Assembly (NCBI RefSeq): GCF_949628265.1
Contig: NC_088786.1
Span: 20,419,681-20,483,680, forward strand
Direction of reading: 5' to 3'
From: Cloeon dipterum
Lineage: Eukaryota; Arthropoda; Insecta; Ephemeroptera; Baetidae
DNA length: 64,000 bases
Both the position numbers and the translations under genes were made by a program. Within the stretch, counting starts at the first letter, position 1. Each line of letters starts with the position of its first letter. Shown in pieces: positions 36,581 to 48,508 of this stretch. Below the pieces are notes generated by a model that did not search any database, was not told the DNA's origin, and saw only the letters and a program-made list of their open reading frames with translations.

Positions 36581-39290
36581 TAGCCTTTTCCTCAATTTTA
36601 GATAGTATTTTAAGTAAAGGTAAAAAGGATTTATTAAAAATTTTCCATAAAGCTTTGCTTTAATAATTTGTTATTTAAAACAAGAAATATTGTGGTACAA
36701 ATCTACCGTTGCGAAAAATATCACATCCAAATGTGTTGTGCAGGAACTAAAAGAAGCTTAAAAATTGTGCAAATCTTGAAACTGCAATGTTTTTAGTGTT
36801 ACACATACGCCAAGTTTGATTGATATATTATTTTTTTCTTAAATCTATCGAGATTTTCCCAGTCAAGGAAAAACTTAAATCTACAGCCAATCACTAAGAA
36901 TGCATGAATAAGCTTTTTCCTCATAATATATAATAGTGATTTACTCTCGCTTTTCCTGGAGTCCTAGGAAAGTATTGCCTTCTCTTTTTATCAGTGAACT
37001 TGAAAAAGAGCAAAAACATATTAAAACACTGCGTGATCGGAAAAAGTAAAATGAAATAGGAAAAGGAAAGCAACAAAGATGTTGTTGTTCGTATTTTAAT
37101 TAATATTTTACTATACCTGTCCGTAAACCTACTATGAAATTCAAGATGCCGCCCCAGCCAGCAGACGAGGCCGACGAGAGCTCTCAACGTGATCGCGAAT
37201 CTTACTAAGTCTGTTTAATGAAAGTTGAACTCTTTTGCCATATGAGACTTATGTTATTAATGAAATTGGACTCCCTCTAGTGCCACACAAAGAATGTGCC
37301 ATTTTTTTACTTCAACTCACCTTTTAAACAGAGGAGAGCCGATTGCTCATTCGCTAGATGTTTTTGGCAGGTAGTGAACATAGAGCGACACACGCACGTC
37401 ACGCCATTCATAACAATGCTCACGTGTTCGTCCAGCCTCACGCGGCTGACGCTCGTAACATAATTTATTTTGCCAGAAAGGAAATTTACCTCATAATTCA
37501 CATTGTTGGATACTGTTGGATCGCGACGTGATAAATCGAAATTAACCGAAAAATTCGGTAATTTTGTATTAAAACAAAGCTCTCAGCGTTAAATTATAAT
37601 AAAATGACAATTTTTATAAGGTTTGCTATCACTGAGGTACGAACATAATATTTGAAATTAAACAATCAGAACACAAGGAAAATAGATCAAATACATAAAT
37701 GCTCACCAACCTTATTCATAGCATGAAGTTGAAATTGTAGTCGGCCGGCGCTGCTCTGTAAAACGAATCGCGGTCTCTTCTTTCCGTCTCCATCTCTCTA
37801 GTATATAATCTCTTAAGTGAAGTGAACAAAAAAACGGCAAAAATAATTTAAATTCATTTAGTGCCAATACCGATTTGCACTGTTGTAGTCGTTGCAGCTA
37901 TGAAAGTGGCGGCTTTAAATAAAGGCCAATAAGAAAGCAGCACACGGCTTTGCAATTGAGCGAGATTTAATATGATGAGATGAGAGGTTTGTTTCCAGCA
38001 TATCTTTATAGCGATGACATCATTCAGGCTTTCGGCGTACATGTGTGCACCACAAGAGCGGCAAAAGAGACGAAGGGTTTCGAACAATGTTACGTTCCCA
38101 TTAATATGTAAGGAGGCGTAGAGGCCGCGCTGGGGCCTTTAGCAATTAATATTCCCTGCGAATCGACCTCTCACCCCACTTCGTCTGGTCTAAAAAAACG
38201 GACAGCGTCCCGCCATTGATTCTACTGTCCAGCATGTAGATTCCGATTTCTTCGATCAGTGCATAACAAAAAACAAAATCATTCCATTAAGTTTCAAATT
38301 CAAAATTATGTTGCTATAATTACAAAATCTTAGTTATCAATACTTGAGGTTGATTGTTCCTTATTATTGTTGGAGGAATAGAGAAGGAAGTTTTTTTAAC
38401 AAAGAGGATAAAGTCCCTTTCTCTCATGATAAGGGATGATTGCAAATTTTTTTAACACTTTATACTGCGTGTTTGAATGCTAATGCAGTGCGTCATGTTT
38501 TAGTTATATTAAATTTATTTCTAGGAAAATGAAGTTAAACGAATGCAAGATAAAACATAGCACAGACAATAATTTCCCAGAATTTTGAGAGGACTACCTA
38601 AAATGCTCTCGCGTCGCGCCTTATGCAGAACGTGCACGCAACACTCGCGTGGCTTCAGTCATGCAAGTTGCATACCACCCTGCGATGAAAATTACGAAGG
38701 CTAAGTAAATGACTCGCATCGCATGGCGTGATATCTGAGGTGCATATTATAGTGAGTCTCCTTTGTTTAGAAAAAAAAGAGAGAACAAAGGTTTACACAA
38801 AATCCACTGGTTTAGGGGAACAATGTTAAAAATTGAAGCTAAAATGTTCAAATTTTACCATACATACATTGTAATTTATGGAACGACGATGCATGGATTT
38901 GTGTGAATAATTTCAGAGCAATGTTTTTTCTTCGAGTATGGCGAAATGAGTCATCGCATAGTGACTGCAGCAGTGAAAAAATAGTGTTCGTTCAACTAAT
39001 CAATTAACTGTTCGGGTAGAGCGCCAATTGCCCATCCACTTATAAGAATTGTAAATATATACACTACTCTAAATATTTTCTGTACTCTTCATGGAATAAG
39101 AATCACAATAAATAAATAAATGAATAAATGAAGTTCAGTATGGGGTAAAATGTATCACGATGATTATTGAAACGCCGAAATCAATCATAGATAATTTTAT
39201 TATTTCAAACAACAATGAATTTATAATGAGAAACCCCATAGGTTTTGTACAATATATACAGATATTCACTAATTCCGTGACGACGAGGAA

Positions 39291-41527
39291 CTATCCGTGA
39301 GTGTTCTTACAATAGCAGATAAGAGTAAGGGCAGAGTTATTGACACAGTCGGACTGGCTGCCGTATTTGTTCAGTCTGTTCACATTTCCAAGTATTCTAG
39401 TTCCGTTGGCATCTGTCTCCAGCGTGCCCTCAAGCAGCGCGTTCGACGGCGACACTGATATCATGATTCTGGTCACATCGGAGGGACCAACGCGGCCCCC
39501 GACTGCGGCAGATGGCAAGAGTTTTTGCCCACCGTGCACCTTTGTCAGCTGCAGACGAGCACACAGTCCCTTTTTGTCCCTCTCTTCTATTATTTGGTTG
39601 ATTTTGTTAACCAAAATTTCTGCACTCTTCTTAAGTCCCGAATCTAGGGGGCTCAGCTCCTGCTCGATCCAGCACACGCAGTACTCCCTGGGGATTCCGA
39701 TCTCCAGGCAGGTCCTGTCGCTGGGGATGGGCCGCAGCAGCGAACTTCCCTTGAGCCCGTGGCGCGTCACCTTCGACTCCACGCCCAGGTTGTCCACGGC
39801 CAGGTCGAGCAGCATCTCGCGCACGTCGTGCCAGCTGGTCAGCACGTCCGCGTTCGCCTCAAGGCCGTTTCTGAAGCGCTCCAGCGACGGCGGCAGCATC
39901 ACGGCCAGGTACGGCATCCGCTCCTCCACCCTTCCGATGGCCGTTCGACGAATCTGGTCAAATCTGTTTCCGTGGTCTCCCATGACCAGCACGACCGAGT
40001 TCTCGAAGACCTTTTGTGCCTCGAGCGTTTGAAATAGTCCGAGGATATCGTCGTCAATTATCTGGAAAAACAATTTTTTACTTTGAAATAAAAAACTGCT
40101 CTGCCAGAAAAAGGTATAAAGACCTACAAGACACTGTTCTGAAATATTAAGCACAAACGCACCTTAATAGAGTTGATTGCATCATGGCTGAGGAGTGTTG
40201 AGAACGTCAGCGAAAAGTAAGCATGCCCTTTTTCTTGCATCACTGCTGAAAACTCCTTGGCATAATTGAAGAGGAAGTCGTGCTTGGGCAGGTGGCCGTA
40301 GCATCTGTAATCTTCAAACATGCTATGATGAAGACCCTCCATGGCGATCCAAAACGGTCTCATGTAATAGTCGGTGGGAGGCTCCTTGAAGCCAAACCGC
40401 ATGTAGTTAAAGGCGGCATACTGTGGGTGGTCCTCGGTGAACATCGTCACGTAGCCGTTTTGTGAAAAGTTCTTCCATAGAGTGGGCAGGTGGTCAAAGT
40501 ACCCTGATTTGTCCAGCCAAAACGGGCTGAGAGCTTTGTCAGAACTGTACCTCTGCGCTGTAAAGCCACTTAGCAGGGCCAGCATGTTTGGAAAGGTGTT
40601 GTCTCCCACCTTGATTATGAAAAATATGACGTTTTAAAATCGTCCTGGTCCCGGCAAAATTGCGTAACTTTCAACAACCAAACGCGAATTTCCTTGTTGC
40701 AAGAAAAGGTCAACAATCAATTCGACAATGAAAATTTTGGGTGTTGAACGTTGCGCAATTTTGCAGGGACCAGGACGAAATACAAAAAAGTGTTGTTTTT
40801 ATACCTTCGTCAGACCGTTCATCACAACCCCTCCGACGTGTTCCTCAATAAACTTGCTCGTCTTGGGCAGCTGCCGTTCAAAGTTCAGCCTGGACATGGA
40901 GTCAAAGACGAAAATGAGAACGTTGACCTTTCCATTTTTAGACGCCACCTTGCTCTTTTTTGCAATATCTTCAGGCACTTCTCTGATTTTCGTATATCCT
41001 GTTTCGTAAACAACCTTTTTGTTCGACCCCTGCTCGCACTTAACAATGGTGAATTCATAAGGTAGGGGCTCAGGGTCAAAAACAACCTTAGAATGAAAAC
41101 TTTAATAACGATATAATCGAGCTAAATTGTACAATAAATATACTTTCGGAGCTCCTAGTTCGATTGTATTATCATCCTTTCGAATGACCTCATGAAAGTA
41201 ACAATAGATGTTCTCTCCCTCGGCAGTTGTCCGGTCGACTTGCAACAGTCCGTTTTTGTCCAGGTAAGTGAGAGGCTGCTGCTGCTTGCCACAGTTGATC
41301 CTGCTCCAGCTCGTGATATATTGTTGGATCGACAAATCGAACGGATCGTAGCGTGGCAATGGACAGAAGGCATTAATGTCATATTTTGGCTGCTGCCTTC
41401 TTTTGAATTCCTTCTGTAGTCGGAAGTACATAGGCAACTGGTACAGCATCACAATGAGAGTACCAATTGCCACGACCACAAATATTGATTTGCTAAACCA
41501 CAACGTTATTGGCTTCCGCAACATCAT
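39291..41527 (-). CDS. DUF229 sulfatase/alkaline-phosphatase-fold protein, copy 2
   Basis: Exons 41527-41144, 41086-40805, 40609-40163 and 40061-39291 join in phase 0, giving 627 aa. The intron positions are identical to copy 1, so the pair arose by tandem duplication. I start at the ATG pair immediately after an acceptor (TTTTTGCAG); the longer frame upstream is probably intron. The N-terminal anchor is IFVVVAIGTLIVML. Motifs are as in copy 1: LPRYDPFDLSIQQYI, FDSMSRLNFERQLPKT, VGDNTFPNMLALLSG and MGDHGNRFDQIRRT. Exons 2 and 3 encode protein about 77% and 79% identical to copy 1, whereas exon 4 is nearly identical. The tail ends CYCKNTHG. Confidence 0.86.
40641..40777 (-). repeat. MITE copy 1, in intron 2 of DUF229 copy 2
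   Basis: 137 bp bounded by inverted termini (CGTCCTGGTCCCGGCAAAAT and its complement), flanked on both sides by AAAT (40637-40640 and 40778-40781), a 4-bp target duplication. Without element and duplication the intron would be 54 bp, the same as in copy 1. It is in the opposite orientation to the copy at 50699. Confidence 0.88.
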
Positions 41528-44500
41528 CTGCAAAAATAATTTTATTTTTTGTACAAGAAAAAACAAGTTGATAGAGCTCCAAAAAATAAATCCGGGTATT
41601 TTATTTTCTCGTTGCCTTTTGAGTATTACATCCCGGCCTAACATCTAAAGCCATATATTTTCGCGTCTAAAATATAAAACTACGCTGGTTAAAATATGTT
41701 GGAAAATAAACCATTATTGCGTTTTTGATACAAATACTTACATTCCTAGGGGCTGCTCCCAGTGTGTACAGAAATAATGTGAAAATTGATTGCCTGCCGT
41801 GTTCACAACGGTATTTCTACAAAACAATCACGTATTTTAGAAATTTCAAACATCCCTCAAATTTCACTGATTGTGAGTTGATGGCGTGGATCTGACTGAT
41901 TTTCATTCTTTGTATATGGCTCAGCCATACAAAGTGTATGGCACTTATTTTTTTCTTTTCAAAATAAAATTTTGGAAAAATGTTTATTAATTTAATTGTT
42001 TTGCGTTTAAATGAGATAATTTATAATACTACGTGTAAATTAACAACTTTGTAAAGAATGAGAAGATCTTCCGCAAACAGTATGTGGATGTGGAGACGGC
42101 CTTATGCAATCTAAGTGCATGGAACGAAGCAACCTTAACCTAATTCGAGAGCGGCAACAACGCCAGCACTGCACTCTAACTTCTCATTAGTCTCATTAGT
42201 CCCGCAACAGTCAAGAGCAAAATAAATTGACCCGTAATAGACCGACAGTGAGTTTTCTCTAGCGCTGCGCTAGAATTACGGATCTGTTGCGTTGAAGTGC
42301 GCGTGTAGCAAAAACAATTCAGTTTAACGTGGATAGGTACCGAGTTCAATGCTATAAGATTTTCTTTGGGATTTTATCGCTCTTCCTTCTTTTTCCGTTC
42401 GCTCGTTGTAAATTTACAACAAAGAAATTTTTTCAAACTCTGTAGTAATTTTTTAGTAGATATAGGAAAGGGTACCAAAGTCGATGCAGCGATTACTGAA
42501 GATATATGGCAACAGGTAATACCAAATTTAGTAAACTGAAGAGAATTTCGTACTTACAATTTATTTGTTCCGTCAGGCGCTACTGAATGATAATGAAAAA
42601 CGCCCATTCCTACTGTACAATAAAGTTTTCCATCTACAATTAAGAAAAATATTATTGTTTAGCCAAATGTCCCCCATCGCTTCTTAGGATATTGCTGGGA
42701 AAATATTTTGTATGCTATTGAAATAATACAAGGAACCAACAATTTTTTTAATTTCAATAACGAAATTAGGAAGATGCGCTAGAAATAATATTTCATAATA
42801 ACATTGAATAAAATTAATGAAATGCTTCGGCGAATGGGCAATGAAATTTGACGTGCACAGCGAATATTGCTTACCGCATATTATTCTTCTTCGACCAATA
42901 AAATTGAACTGAACGGGTTAAATGCAAATGCGTATCAGGCGGAAGTAAGACAGATAATATTGTATCACTCTCAAGCTGATATTTCTATACAATGGGCTTG
43001 TACTATATAAAAAGGCGCACAAATGTTGAATACAATTGTGAAGGACAGAGAAAGGTTTCATTGCAATGAATGGCTTCAAATAAATGAAGGTAAATAAGAA
43101 ATATTATGAAAAAGTAGCAACTGAAAAACATAAACATAGTTGGGAATAAATTGTGAAACTAGGAAAATTAACTATAAGTTTGTAATATTTTTTAAATCGG
43201 ATAGAAGGTGAGAGCATAATTTTTTTATTAAATTTACGCTTTATTGTTTGCGGGATTTAATGTTAAATATTTTATTTTGCTCCAGACGTATTTTTATTAT
43301 TAAATTATAATTAATTAGGGAAGCGCTATTAGAATTTTCAGGGAAACACTTTTTGTAACACAAAGTGATATTTATTTGCCAACATCAATGGTACAGAGCC
43401 ACTCATTTTATACCACAGAAAAATCACAGACAAAACAAATTTATTTGAAACTTTATTAATTAGAGAGTCGCCGCCTCTGCCCTGCATGTCGCTGTAGTGC
43501 AGTGGAGACTAAAATACCATCGCATATATATAGATTTAGTTTGAGAGGAACTCCAACGAATCTATTAGTTGGGTTATTAGTTTTAACCATTGAACACTAA
43601 CAAATACAATGTTTATTTTTTGAAGTCGCATTTGAATCCCCTCATGTTAAAATGTACTGTGCTAACTTTCGTAACACAAAACAAAATCTACATTTTACGT
43701 CTGGAGGAACATCAACACATTGAAGCTCCAAATTTGCATATGTGAGAGCATTTGTGGTAAATATTTAACATTTACTTATACGCAGAGACCACTTGGAAAG
43801 TGAGCAAATCTATGTTAAGAAAACAGTTATAGAAGATTCTGGTTTAAAATTATTACTAACAATTTTTGACAATAAGGTTGAGGTTTTTAATGCAGCATAT
43901 TTTATACGGTTAACATTATATCCATAGAATTTTTTATCAGATCCCTGTACCACATTTAAAAATACGGTACTTTTAGTGATATCATTAAGTATTATGAAAA
44001 TACATTTCACATTTTTTCATTCTAATATGCTGAGTGGTAAAAATCATGTACCTGTCATACACGGGTCTCAATGTCAATCGCAGCAATCCCATTTAAATAT
44101 GACTGCTAAGACCAATCCGTTGCAATTTTTGTGTTTGTAATTTACAAGTGAATTAAAAAAATCATTTTTTAATTTCGACGGTGAACAGAACTGGCAGAGA
44201 CACTGCATTAAAAATTCTGATGTTAATTGTTGATGCTTTCAAAAATAAATTTATCACAAATATCACTGGAGTCAACACATTTTTTCCAATGTTAAAAAAT
44301 AGAATAATAATTTAATATCAACCGAAAGAGCAGTAAACAGCAACAAAGATAGAGATAAAAATACAACACCTTGTTTGTGCAAGTCCATTTTATCTCTAAT
44401 TGTGGGAATAAATGCACACCTTTTATTTTACCACCCGCGTGTTCTATATAACAATAAAAATGCCTAGTTTTTGTTGGCAATACAGCTATATTACGTCTTT

Positions 44501-44811
44501 GACATTATTATATTTTTCCACGTATAACGATAAAATGCACTCCAAGTGGTCTAAATTTATTATTAAACGTTTATCATCTAATTGTTAGAGAGATTTCGTA
44601 TAGTATCAGCAACGTTTTGATATTTTAACATAAAATTTCAGTCATACACAATATTTCAACTGATCTGCGCTTTTGATATGAGAACTTGGCCGATCGATCG
44701 CGCACTCACTCGATTCTGCCCTTTCTCTCACGAAGGGTAGCGTCACGCTCAGGTCTAATCATCCCTGGAAGGGCCAGGGGCGGCGGAGGCGGCACCTTGC
44801 CGCCGCGCGTC
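41528..44811. other. 5' flank of DUF229 copy 2 and 3' flank of the GPCR gene
   Basis: AT-rich, no supported gene. A nested palindrome at 42204-42294 has GCAACAG/CTGTTGC outside, CCGTAAT/ATTACGG inside and CTAGCGCTGCGCTAG at the tip. A minus-strand AATAAA at 44561-44556 is a candidate poly(A) signal for the GPCR. Confidence 0.4.
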
Positions 44812-47800
44812 TCACGTCTTCTCTGACGAACCGTTGAGCGCCGTGGTCAGCGCCACGTGGTCTGGCCTGCGCACCGTGCTGTTGAAGTGCACCATCGAGT
44901 GGCACGACTCCCAGGTCGTCGTCTTCGACGTGCCCCTCGTAAGCACCTGCCGAAAAATACAAACGGTCGCGTGCCATTAGTTTCTGGTTTTGGTGAAAAA
45001 GGGGGCGGGACTGCGGAGGCTATTTTCAATTTTTTCGCTTTTGTGAGCTCCCGATTAATAATTAGTAAGAAGCAAAAATCAAAGAAATTAAATTAATTAG
45101 GATTTAAGGGGTGCTAAACTTTCAACACTATAGTAAACTCCAGCATTGAAAACTTGCCCCTCGGGAAGATGAAATACCGAGGTATTAAAGTTTCACTAAA
45201 TACATAATCCTATAAAATTAACCCGAAAAAGTGAACATTTTGTCGGAACATTTTTATGACGCAATTTATTAGTAAAGACTAGTTTTATGGTGTAAATGTC
45301 GTTGAGTTTGACTATTGAATGGAAAAATTTTACAAGTGGGAATGAAAGTTGTGTCTTAATTTTCCATAAAAATCTAATGACCACCAAAACGGCAATTCAG
45401 CTCAATTTCAAGGACGCTCATCCATTACTTCATTTTAAAATCTATTTTAATGAAAAACAATGAACCTGTCGGCCGCCATGGGTCACACTTCGCTGTCCGC
45501 CGCGGGTGACGGTGCCAGCGGCGAGCCCCTCGTCGGTCACGGGACAGCAGCAGCAGAAGAGGTGGCGCTTGAAGTGCTTGCGGAAGGTGCCGCTGACGCA
45601 GTAAAGCGCGATCGGATTGACGCACGAGTTGGAGAACGCCAGGCAGAAGCCGATGATGCGGAACGTGTGCCAAAAGCCATTGTAGTCCAGCGGCGCCGAC
45701 GGGTTGTGGTAGAACCACAGCATGAACACGTGCTGCCGGAACAAAAATCAATTTAGACTGCAAAGGATCTAATTAATAAAAATTATCTGGGCTGGGACAC
45801 CTTGAACATGGTTGAGAAGAGAGCATACAATTGAATTTGGGAGGTTTTCAGATGATAATTTTTTTAATTAGACTAAAACAAAGTCTTATCGATATGTCTG
45901 TTTACCTTTTTCCAAAGCAGGACTACCAAATTTTTAATCTCTTTTAGAAAATCGTAAAAATCATGTTAATTAAAAAAATCACCAATCTCTTACTCCTACG
46001 GAAAAAATAGGATTGAAACACATCGTATTAAAATCATTGAGTTGCTTCTATTCTTAAATTTTGTGTTGAGCCAGATGCTCCTGTTAATAACACGTGGCCC
46101 ATTAGCTCAGTTGGTTAGAGCATCGTGCTAATAACGCGAAGGTCGTGGGTTCGATCCCCCCATGGGCCAGCTTTTTGTGAAAAATTAACAGAACAATGTT
46201 AAAATAAAAAGAATAATGATGTGTTCAATAAAATTTGATGATGATGAAAATAAAAAGAACATTAAAGGCGGAAGTAAACTCATCCTTTTAACAAAACGAA
46301 TATCCTTTTTAAGACTAGAGTTTAAAAATCAAGTTAACCTGCGGTAGGAAGCAAACAGCAAAGACGACAACGAAGGCGAGCACCGTCTTGGCCACCTTCT
46401 TGCGCGCCTGCGCCTGTCGTGTCTGCGCATGCGCCTCGCCCGGTAAGCCACGGCGCGCGCTGATAAAGAGGTGGCGCGCCATAAGCGCGTAGAAGCATGC
46501 GATTACGGTCAGCGGCGCCACGTAGAACACCATGAAGCGCACCGTCACGATATGCTTGGGGAAATCCTCGCCCCACTTCACGGCCCAAGGGTAGCACACC
46601 TGCCCAGTCAAAGACAATCAATGGATTAAAATTAAATACATTTCGAGTCAAATTTCTGCCACACTTGACGAATTAAATCTCTGTTGATGAAAATGTGATT
46701 TCTTTTGAATTTTAATTTTATTAATTGCGTCATCAGACTAAATCCAACAGAACTGAATTAAAATGAAGGTATTTTAATCAGTTTAAATGGTACACTAGGC
46801 ATTTTAACTCCGCATTCAGGAATTTCCGGGAATTTCAACGTTCAGCTCTCTGCGAGCCATGCTAAATCCCACGCAGAAGCGGAAAAAGAATCTACTCTAG
46901 TTGGCGCTGCCTGGCAACCAGTGCAAACAAATTGATGGCTACACAGAGCGAGCCATTAGTGTTAAATTGAAACACAAGATTAAAAGAAGTACTTGGAATT
47001 ACGATTACGACAGTGACGATTGATTCCTGAGGGTCACATTAGGTTGGGCAGCCGAATTGCCCAGTTGAAAATTCAACACGACGATTGTTAGCTACATTTT
47101 TTAGTTCCGCTCAAAGAATTCGGCTGGTCGAACACATTCCTTGCTACAATAGGTGGCCACGGCCACCCTCAGGTAGCTCGTCCGATGTTTGCTCAGGGGT
47201 ATTTGTCTCGCAACAGGAGAATAGCGCACGTGCTTCCTCCCTTATTCAATGATTCGTTTCGCCGTCATAATCTTTGCTGCTTATGAGCGACTCACACGAT
47301 TTATCTTTTGAACAATGGCACCTCATAACTCTCGGCCTTTTGCTGCTCTTGCATTTTTACTAAAATGTCACATAAATTTGGATCACTCCTGATTTTTATA
47401 AATTCAAAGCGTCTTCTAAATTTCATTGTTTAAATTTCTCTTCACAACGATGTACCGAAAATCGGCGAAAACATGAAAACCGATGCTTTGTTGGTTTTTG
47501 GTCTGGACGCTACAAAAAGTACTACAAGAACGCCGGTGACTAATTAGAGAAGCGACACAGCGACAGCCAGCGCAAGTAACAAAAGGAAGGTCAGCCAGTA
47601 GCCAGCCTTGTCCCTTGACTCGCTTGCGCTGATGGTCACAGTGGAGCCACGGAGCCACTGTCTCGATCTTTTAGGCCAGCGCTAAATGCCATCAACCCTA
47701 TAGAGAACCGCACCCTTTTCTGATTGGTTGGAGGCGTTCTTGTAGCACTTTGCCAGATTCAGACCGAAAATCACTGAGTAACAGTTTTTACGTTCCCGCT

Positions 47801-48508
47801 GATTTTCAGCACGTCGTGTCGAAATAGGCTTCAGAGGTAAGATTTTGGGCTGCCTAACCAAATTCAACCCTGCAAGAATCGATTTACTCAGCCAAAGTTA
47901 AAATTCCACGCAGAGTGCTCCTTTTCAAACATTTCGAACCTGAATGGTCTTGATGGGGCTGACGTCGAAGCTGCGGAGGTAGGAGCCGACCAGGGCGGGC
48001 AGGGCGCAGACGACGGCGAGCACCCAGATGGCGAGAGCCACTGCCACGGTGAGCTTGGTGGCGCGGCCGACGTGCTTGCGCATGGGGTCCACGATTGCGA
48101 AGTAGCGGTCGGCGCTGAGTGCGGTCAGGGTGAAGACGGACACGCCGATGGACAGGTCCTTAACGAATTCGGACAGTTTGCAAATGAACTCGCCGTAGGG
48201 CCACGTTTCGATGGTGTAAACGGTCGAGGTGAAGGGCACGCACGTCAGGATGAGCAGCAGGTCGCCCACCGCCAGCGAGAAGATGTACGTGTTGGGCACG
48301 TTGCGCATTCGTCGGTGCCGGCAGAAGATGAGCACCAGCGTGCCGTTGCCCAGGACGCCAACCACGAAGATGGCGGCAAACAGCAACGGCACGATGTACG
48401 TCTCCGGCCGGTTCGGGAACTCGACGTAGCCCGTGTCCTGCGTCTCGTTGTCCCACGTTCCGTTCAGCAGCAAGCCGCTCGAGTTCCATGCCCACTCGTT
48501 CACGTCAG
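44812..48508 (-). CDS. CCHa-R: CCHamide-receptor-like neuropeptide GPCR (first coding exon not found)
   Basis: Class A receptor of the insect CCHamide/bombesin-receptor-like group, coupling a gut or brain peptide to G-protein signalling at the plasma membrane. Exons 48508-47940, 46599-46339, 45732-45466 and 44946-44812 join in phase 0, giving 409 visible residues. The first exon has extracellular N-glycosylation sites (NSS, NGT, NET), the group signature [11 protein letters not shown]1 [12 protein letters not shown]2 [15 protein letters not shown], the TM3 Cys and the DRY motif ([11 protein letters not shown]). The next has TM5 and TM6 (FAVCFLPQ), the third TM7 with NPIALY and a CCCC palmitoylation cluster, and the last an acidic/Ser-Thr-rich tail. 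The acceptor at 48509 is phase 1 and there is no Met before TM1, so the start codon lies in an upstream exon, possibly far into the 48.5-64 kb region. CCHa1-R versus CCHa2-R cannot be decided here. Confidence 0.88.
46096..46169 (+). tRNA. tRNA-Ile (AAT anticodon)
   Basis: Full cloverleaf: acceptor GGCCCAT/ATGGGCC plus A, A-box TAGCTCAGTTGG, anticodon loop CTAATAA with anticodon AAT, and B-box GGTTCGATCC. The T stem reads GTGGG/CCCCC, giving one mismatch (T opposite C) where the usual arthropod gene has GCGGG/CCCGC. No intron. It lies in the intron 45733-46338 of the GPCR gene on the opposite strand. Confidence 0.95.
46600..47939 (-). other. GPCR intron
   Basis: 1.3-kb intron. I see no exon or RNA gene in it. 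Confidence 0.5.

Larger units (their letters stand above)
34419..39290. other. Spacer between the DUF229 paralogues
   Basis: About 4.9 kb. It holds the SINE-like copy 2 and one dispersed repeat copy. Somewhere in it must lie the non-coding 5' exon(s) and promoter of DUF229 copy 1. A minus-strand frame at 37307-37501 ends at a good donor (AAAG|GTGAGT) and could be part of an exon, but I cannot link it to anything. A TATATAAT at about 37801 is unplaced. Confidence 0.4.

Noticed and set aside
37307-37501. Cys-containing minus-strand frame ending at a good GTGAGT donor
   Set aside because: No start, partner exon or family match; listed only as a possibility in the spacer entry.
41528-41644. N-terminal extension of DUF229 copy 2 starting at 41644
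   Set aside because: A TTTTTGCAG acceptor directly precedes ATGATG at 41527, and copy 1 starts at the equivalent point; the extension is probably intron.
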